Assembly: GCA_003162555.1 (NCBI GenBank)
Contig: PMNQ01000266.1
Location: forward strand, 3,441 to 12,934
Origin: Gammaproteobacteria bacterium
Lineage (GTDB): Bacteria; Pseudomonadota; Gammaproteobacteria; Steroidobacterales; Steroidobacteraceae
Length of the DNA: 9,494 nt
Direction: 5' to 3'
Position numbers and translations under genes: made by a program. Of the stretch, positions 6,014 to 9,494 are shown piece after piece (the stretch's first letter is position 1; each line of letters starts with the position of its first letter). The notes beneath the pieces were generated by a model. That model was not told the origin of the DNA and did no database searches. It worked only from the letters and a program-made list of their open reading frames with translations.

Positions 6014-7482
6014 TGCGCGAGATACTCATCAACGTCACGCCGCGCGAAACGCGCGCCGCACTGGTCGAGAATGGCGCGACGCAGGAACTGTACATCGAGC
6101 GCGCCAGCCGCCGTGGCCTGGTCGGCAATCTCTACAAGGGGCGCGTGTCGCGCGTGCTGCCGGGCATGCAGGCCGCGTTCATCGACATCGGTCTCGAGCG
6201 CACCGCGTTCCTGCACGCCGCCGACATTGCGCGCGCCGTGCCAGCAGATGCCGAGAACGGCGCGCCGCCGGTCGAGGAGATCGGCAAGCTGGTGCAGCCC
6301 GGGCAGGACATCCTGGTGCAGGTGCTGAAAGACCCGCTCGGCAGCAAGGGCGCGCGGCTCACCACTTTTGTCTCGCTGCCGTCGCGTTTCCTGGTCTACA
6401 TGCCCTTCGGCCGCGGCGTCGGCGTCTCATCGCGCATCACGGACGAAGCGGAACGCGAACGCGTGCGCGCGCTGGTGCGCGAAATGGCCGAGCTGCAGCA
6501 TGCCGGCGGCGGCTACATCGCGCGCACCGCAGCGCATGGCGCGCCGCCCGAGGCGCTGCGCGCCGACATGATGTACCTGGCGCGTCTGTGGGAACACGTG
6601 CGGCAGGAACAGCTGCGGGTGTCGACCGGATCGCTGGTGCACGCCGACCTGCCGCTGGGCGCGCGCATGCTGCGCGACGAGCTCGGCCCCGACGTGCGCC
6701 GCGTGCTGGTGGACGAGCCGATTGAATTCGCGCGGCTGTGCCAGTTCGCCGCCGCATTCATGCCGGAGGCCGTCGAGCGCATCGAGCTGTACGCCGCGGT
6801 GCGGCCGCTGTTCGCGCTGCATGGCGTCGATGCCGAGATCAACCGCGCACTGAACCGGCAGGTGCAGCTGCAGTCCGGCGGCTACATTGTCATCGACCAG
6901 ACCGAATCGATGACCACCATTGACGTGAACACTGGCGCGTTCGTCGGCAATCGTAATCCGGAGGAAACTGTATTTCGCACAAATCTTGAGGCGACAATAG
7001 CGATTGCCCGCCAACTTCGACTCCGCAATCTGGGCGGCATCATCATCATCGACTTCATCGACATGGAGGACGAGGCGCACCGCACGCAGCTGCTGGCGGC
7101 TTTCCAGGCGGCGCTGGCCGCAGATCGCGCTCAGAACCAGATTGCCGAGGGCGCGCCACTCGGCCTGGTCGCAATGACGCGCAAGCGCACGCGCGAGAGC
7201 CTCGAGCACCTGTTGTGCGAGCCCTGCCAGACCTGCGAGGGCCGCGGCTTCGTGCGCAGTGTCGAGACGACCTGTCATGAAATCTACCGCGAAGGACTCC
7301 GTCAGGGCGCCCAGTTCCAGGTCAAGGAACTGGTGATCCTGGCGCACCCCGAGGTGATCGAGCGGCTGCTCGACGAGGAGGCGCCGGTGCTGGCAGATCT
7401 GGAGCTGCGCGTCGGCAAGCCGATCCGCCTGCAGTCCGAGGCGCTCTACAGCATCGAGCATTACGACATCGTGCTAGCCTAG
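6013..7482 (+). CDS. rng: Ribonuclease G
   Basis: RNase G is a single-strand endoribonuclease related to the N-terminal half of RNase E. It matures the 5' end of 16S rRNA and degrades some mRNAs. The protein has 489 residues, exactly the E. coli length, without the long C-terminal scaffold of RNase E. The S1-like RNA-binding region includes GNLYKGRVSRVLPGMQAAFIDIG starting at 38. KDPLGSKGARLTT at 106-118 and LPSRFLVYMP at 122-131 follow. The metal-binding catalytic aspartates are Asp304 in TTIDVNTGAFVG and Asp347 in IIIIDFIDMED. TRKRTRESLEH (389-399) leads into the zinc-link cysteines Cys402, Cys405 and Cys408. Around 6946-7030 the codon usage shifts sharply to A/T-ending codons although the protein stays fully conserved. 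The nitrilase gene follows after 6 nt. Confidence 0.97.
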   Translation: MREILINVTPRETRAALVENGATQELYIERASRRGLVGNLYKGRVSRVLPGMQAAFIDIGLERTAFLHAADIARAVPADAENGAPPVEEIGKLVQPGQDILVQVLKDPLGSKGARLTTFVSLPSRFLVYMPFGRGVGVSSRITDEAERERVRALVREMAELQHAGGGYIARTAAHGAPPEALRADMMYLARLWEHVRQEQLRVSTGSLVHADLPLGARMLRDELGPDVRRVLVDEPIEFARLCQFAAAFMPEAVERIELYAAVRPLFALHGVDAEINRALNRQVQLQSGGYIVIDQTESMTTIDVNTGAFVGNRNPEETVFRTNLEATIAIARQLRLRNLGGIIIIDFIDMEDEAHRTQLLAAFQAALAADRAQNQIAEGAPLGLVAMTRKRTRESLEHLLCEPCQTCEGRGFVRSVETTCHEIYREGLRQGAQFQVKELVILAHPEVIERLLDEEAPVLADLELRVGKPIRLQSEALYSIEHYDIVLA

Positions 7483-7488
7483 GCGAAT

Positions 7489-8337
7489 ATGTCCGCGATG
7501 CCGACAATTCCAGCTCCGCAGGCGTGCAAAGTGGCCGCGGTGCAGATGTGCTCGGGCGACGGGCGCGACGCCAATCTCGCCACGGCGGGGCGCCTGCTGC
7601 AGGAGGCGGCACGGCAGGGCGCGCGCGTCGCCGTGCTGCCGGAGAATTTTTCGATGATGGCGCAGCGCGATGCCGACCGGCGTGCGCTCGCGGAGCCGGA
7701 CGGCGCGGGCCCGGTGCAGGATTTTCTCGCACGCATGGCGGCTCAGCTCAAGCTGTGGATCGTCGCCGGTTCGGTGCCGATCGCGAACGGCGCGGGCGAG
7801 CGCAGTGCACAGTCCTGCCTGGTGTACGCCGCCGACGGCAGGCGCGCCGCGCGCTACGACAAGATCCATCTGTTCGATGTCGAGTTGCCCGATCGCGCCG
7901 AAAGCTATCGCGAATCCGCGCACATGGCGCCCGGCAACCAGGTCGTGACAGTCGATACGCCCGCCGGAAAACTGGGACTGTCGATCTGCTATGACCTGCG
8001 TTTTCCCGAACTCTACCGGCGCCTGCAGGCCGCCGGCGCACAATGGCTGGTGGTGCCCGCGGCCTTCACCGCGCCGACCGGCGAGGCGCACTGGGAACCG
8101 CTGCTGCGGGCCCGCGCGATCGAGAACCTGTGTTACGTCGTGGCCAGCGCCCAGTACGGCGTGCATCCGAACGGCCGCCGTACCTGGGGACACAGCATGA
8201 TCGTCGATTACTGGGGGCGGATACTGGCCGCGCTGCCGGATGGCGAAGGCGTGATCAGCGCGACCATCGATCTGGCAGCGCAGGCCGAGGCCCGGGTGAA
8301 ATTTCCGGCGCTGTCGCATCGCGTTGAATATCTATGA
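7489..8337 (+). CDS. Nit1-type carbon-nitrogen hydrolase, probable deaminated-glutathione amidase
   Basis: This nitrilase-superfamily protein has 282 residues and the complete Glu-Lys-Cys catalytic triad. Glu52 is in VLPENFSMM, Lys125 in YDKIHLFDVELPD and Cys167 in SICYDLRFPELYR. The PAAFTAPTGEAHWEPLLRARAIEN block from 190 and GHSMIVDYWGR at 234-244 are typical of the Nit1 branch. Nit1 proteins repair deaminated glutathione, a by-product of transaminases. By homology that makes it a cytoplasmic metabolite-repair enzyme; the substrate is inferred and not shown. ATG 7489 is taken as start; ATG 7498 three codons later is equally possible. Its stop overlaps the tldD ATG by 4 nt, so the two are probably translationally coupled. 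A nitrilase-tldD pair also occurs in Pseudomonas, where yhdP lies between rng and the nitrilase gene; here yhdP is missing. Confidence 0.92.
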   Translation: MSAMPTIPAPQACKVAAVQMCSGDGRDANLATAGRLLQEAARQGARVAVLPENFSMMAQRDADRRALAEPDGAGPVQDFLARMAAQLKLWIVAGSVPIANGAGERSAQSCLVYAADGRRAARYDKIHLFDVELPDRAESYRESAHMAPGNQVVTVDTPAGKLGLSICYDLRFPELYRRLQAAGAQWLVVPAAFTAPTGEAHWEPLLRARAIENLCYVVASAQYGVHPNGRRTWGHSMIVDYWGRILAALPDGEGVISATIDLAAQAEARVKFPALSHRVEYL

Positions 8338-9494
8338 ACACGATCGCAACCGCAGGCACAACTACTGCCAACGCAGGCATGAGCACCGCCACCACTGGCA
8401 CTGATGCGTTGCAGCTCGCGCAAGCTGCGCTGCTGGCGCCGGGCGGGCTTGACCAGGGGCGGCTCGCGCAGGCCCTCGACCTGGCGCTGGGAGCCAGGGT
8501 GGACGCTGCCGACCTGTATTTCCAGGTCTCCCAGGAAGAGTCGTGGTCGCTCGAGGACGGCATCGTCAAGGAAGGCAGCTCTTCCATAGAGCAGGGCGTA
8601 GGCGTGCGCGCGCTCGCCGGCGAGCGCACCGGGTTTGCCTATTCCGACGAGATCCAGCCGCAGGCGCTCGAGGAGGCCGCGCGCGCGGCGCGCGCCATCG
8701 CCGTGCGCGGCGCGAGCGGCTCGCTGCAGGCCTGGCATCGCGTCCCGGGCCACCAGCTCTACCAGCCGGTCGATCCGCTGCTGAGCCTTTCCGATGAACA
8801 GAAGGTGGCCTGGCTCGAGCGCGTCGATCGCGAGACGCGCAAGCTCGATCCGCGCATCGTGCGCGTGATGGCGAGCCTGCACGCCGTGCACGAGACCATT
8901 CTGATCGCCACCAGCGAAGGCGCGCTGGCCGCGGACGTGCGGCCGCTGGTGCGCATGAATGTCTCGGTGATCGTCGAACAGAACGGCCGGCGCGAACAGG
9001 GCTACGCCGGTGCGGGCGGCCGCTACACGCTGGCCGAACTGGTCGCCGGCGAACGCCCGCTCGAACTGGGCCGCGACGCGGTTCGCCAGGCGCTGGTGAA
9101 CCTCGAAGCCGTGAACGCTCCGGCCGGCACGATGACCGTCGTGCTCGGGCCCGGCTGGCCGGGAATCCTGCTGCACGAAGCCATCGGCCACGGGCTTGAG
9201 GGCGACTTCAACCGCAAAGGCACTTCCGCGTTCAGCGGCCGCATCGGCGAGCGCGTTGCCAGTCCCGGCTGCACCGTCGTCGACGATGGCACGCTGCCGG
9301 GCCGGCGCGGCTCGCTGAATATCGACGACGAAGGCACGCCGACGCAATGCACGACGCTGATCGAGGATGGGATCCTGCGCGGCTACCTGCAGGACAAGCT
9401 GAACGCGCGCCTGATGGGCGTTGCGCCGACCGGCAATGGCCGTCGCGAATCCTTCGCGCATCTGACGCTGCCGCGCATGACCAACACCTACATG
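8334..9494 (+). CDS. tldD: Metalloprotease subunit TldD, 3' partial
   Basis: TldD pairs with TldE (PmbA) in a zinc protease that degrades unfolded peptides, and in E. coli it matures microcin B17 and degrades the CcdA antitoxin. From ATG 8334 the frame is open for 387 codons to the window end without a stop. E. coli TldD has 481 residues, so about the last 100 are outside. The zinc motif HEAIGH (281-286) sits in the conserved LLHEAIGHGLEGDFNRKGTS context. Other matches are DLYFQ with EESWSLEDG, SIEQGVGVRA (84-93), TGFAYSDEI, LAADVRPLVRMNVSVIVEQ, VVDDGT (315-320), IDDEGTP and LNARLMG with PTGNGRRES near the cut. The first 20-odd residues are Thr/Ala/Gly-rich and not conserved; Met16 (ATG 8379) is an alternative start. 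A tldE/pmbA gene is expected elsewhere in the genome. There is no RiPP precursor in view. Confidence 0.95.
   Translation, partial: MNTIATAGTTTANAGMSTATTGTDALQLAQAALLAPGGLDQGRLAQALDLALGARVDAADLYFQVSQEESWSLEDGIVKEGSSSIEQGVGVRALAGERTGFAYSDEIQPQALEEAARAARAIAVRGASGSLQAWHRVPGHQLYQPVDPLLSLSDEQKVAWLERVDRETRKLDPRIVRVMASLHAVHETILIATSEGALAADVRPLVRMNVSVIVEQNGRREQGYAGAGGRYTLAELVAGERPLELGRDAVRQALVNLEAVNAPAGTMTVVLGPGWPGILLHEAIGHGLEGDFNRKGTSAFSGRIGERVASPGCTVVDDGTLPGRRGSLNIDDEGTPTQCTTLIEDGILRGYLQDKLNARLMGVAPTGNGRRESFAHLTLPRMTNTYM

Noticed and set aside
6961..7030. Internal promoter in the GC-poor patch of rng
   Set aside because: TTGAGG and GACAAT strings are present but not at a workable -35/-10 spacing to each other.
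6427..7461. A 344-codon minus-strand open frame opposite rng
   Set aside because: It lies entirely within RNase G, and its codon pattern is the mirror of the real gene.
8208..9461. A 417-codon minus-strand open frame opposite the nitrilase gene and tldD
   Set aside because: The plus strand here encodes TldD with its HEAIGH motif; the antisense product resembles nothing known.
8334..9494. TldD as part of a microcin-like peptide biosynthesis cluster
   Set aside because: There is no precursor peptide, cyclase or exporter nearby; the housekeeping neighbours fit the usual chromosomal tldD locus.

Overview
The window is dense, GC-rich housekeeping DNA from a gram-negative proteobacterium. Most genes have C or G at nearly every third codon position. 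The best guess is a gammaproteobacterium of the Xanthomonadales/Nevskiales/Steroidobacter sort. That rests on the gene order holA-nadD-rsfS-rlmH-maf-rng-nitrilase-tldD, on protein sequences close to the E. coli/Pseudomonas/Xanthomonas families, and on the permease-prefix membrane protein at the left edge. The taxon is inferred from gene content and not proven.

Left part (1-2640). A plus-strand multi-pass membrane protein with an N-terminal HAAS/permease-prefix type domain enters from outside the window and ends at 1307. Facing it on the minus strand is a two-gene unit. It consists of a HinT-like HIT-family nucleotide hydrolase (2296-2640) and a proline iminopeptidase (1322-2299), which overlap by 4 nt. 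The membrane protein is visibly less GC-rich than the rest.

Middle and right part (2716-9494). After a 75-nt divergent intergenic region, eight plus-strand genes follow almost without gaps (overlaps of 4, 1 and 4 nt; gaps of 10, 22, 18 and 6 nt): holA (DNA polymerase III delta), nadD (NAD synthesis), rsfS (ribosome silencing), rlmH (23S rRNA methylation), maf/yhdE-type (nucleotide pyrophosphatase), rng (RNase G), a Nit1-type amidase (probable deaminated-glutathione repair), and tldD (metalloprotease subunit, cut off by the window end). They look like one operon that joins replication, NAD supply, ribosome and RNA processing, and metabolite and protein quality control.

I found no mobile element, CRISPR array, tRNA, rRNA, phage gene or convincing new defence or biosynthetic system. 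The points worth a second look are subtle. The large yhdP gene that sits between rng and the nitrilase gene in relatives such as Pseudomonas is absent. RsfS carries a long, basic, Pro/Ser/Thr-rich N-terminal extension. Two sharp, short GC dips lie inside the conserved HIT and rng genes. An 8-bp tandem repeat spans the rlmH-maf junction. The membrane protein has an unknown role.
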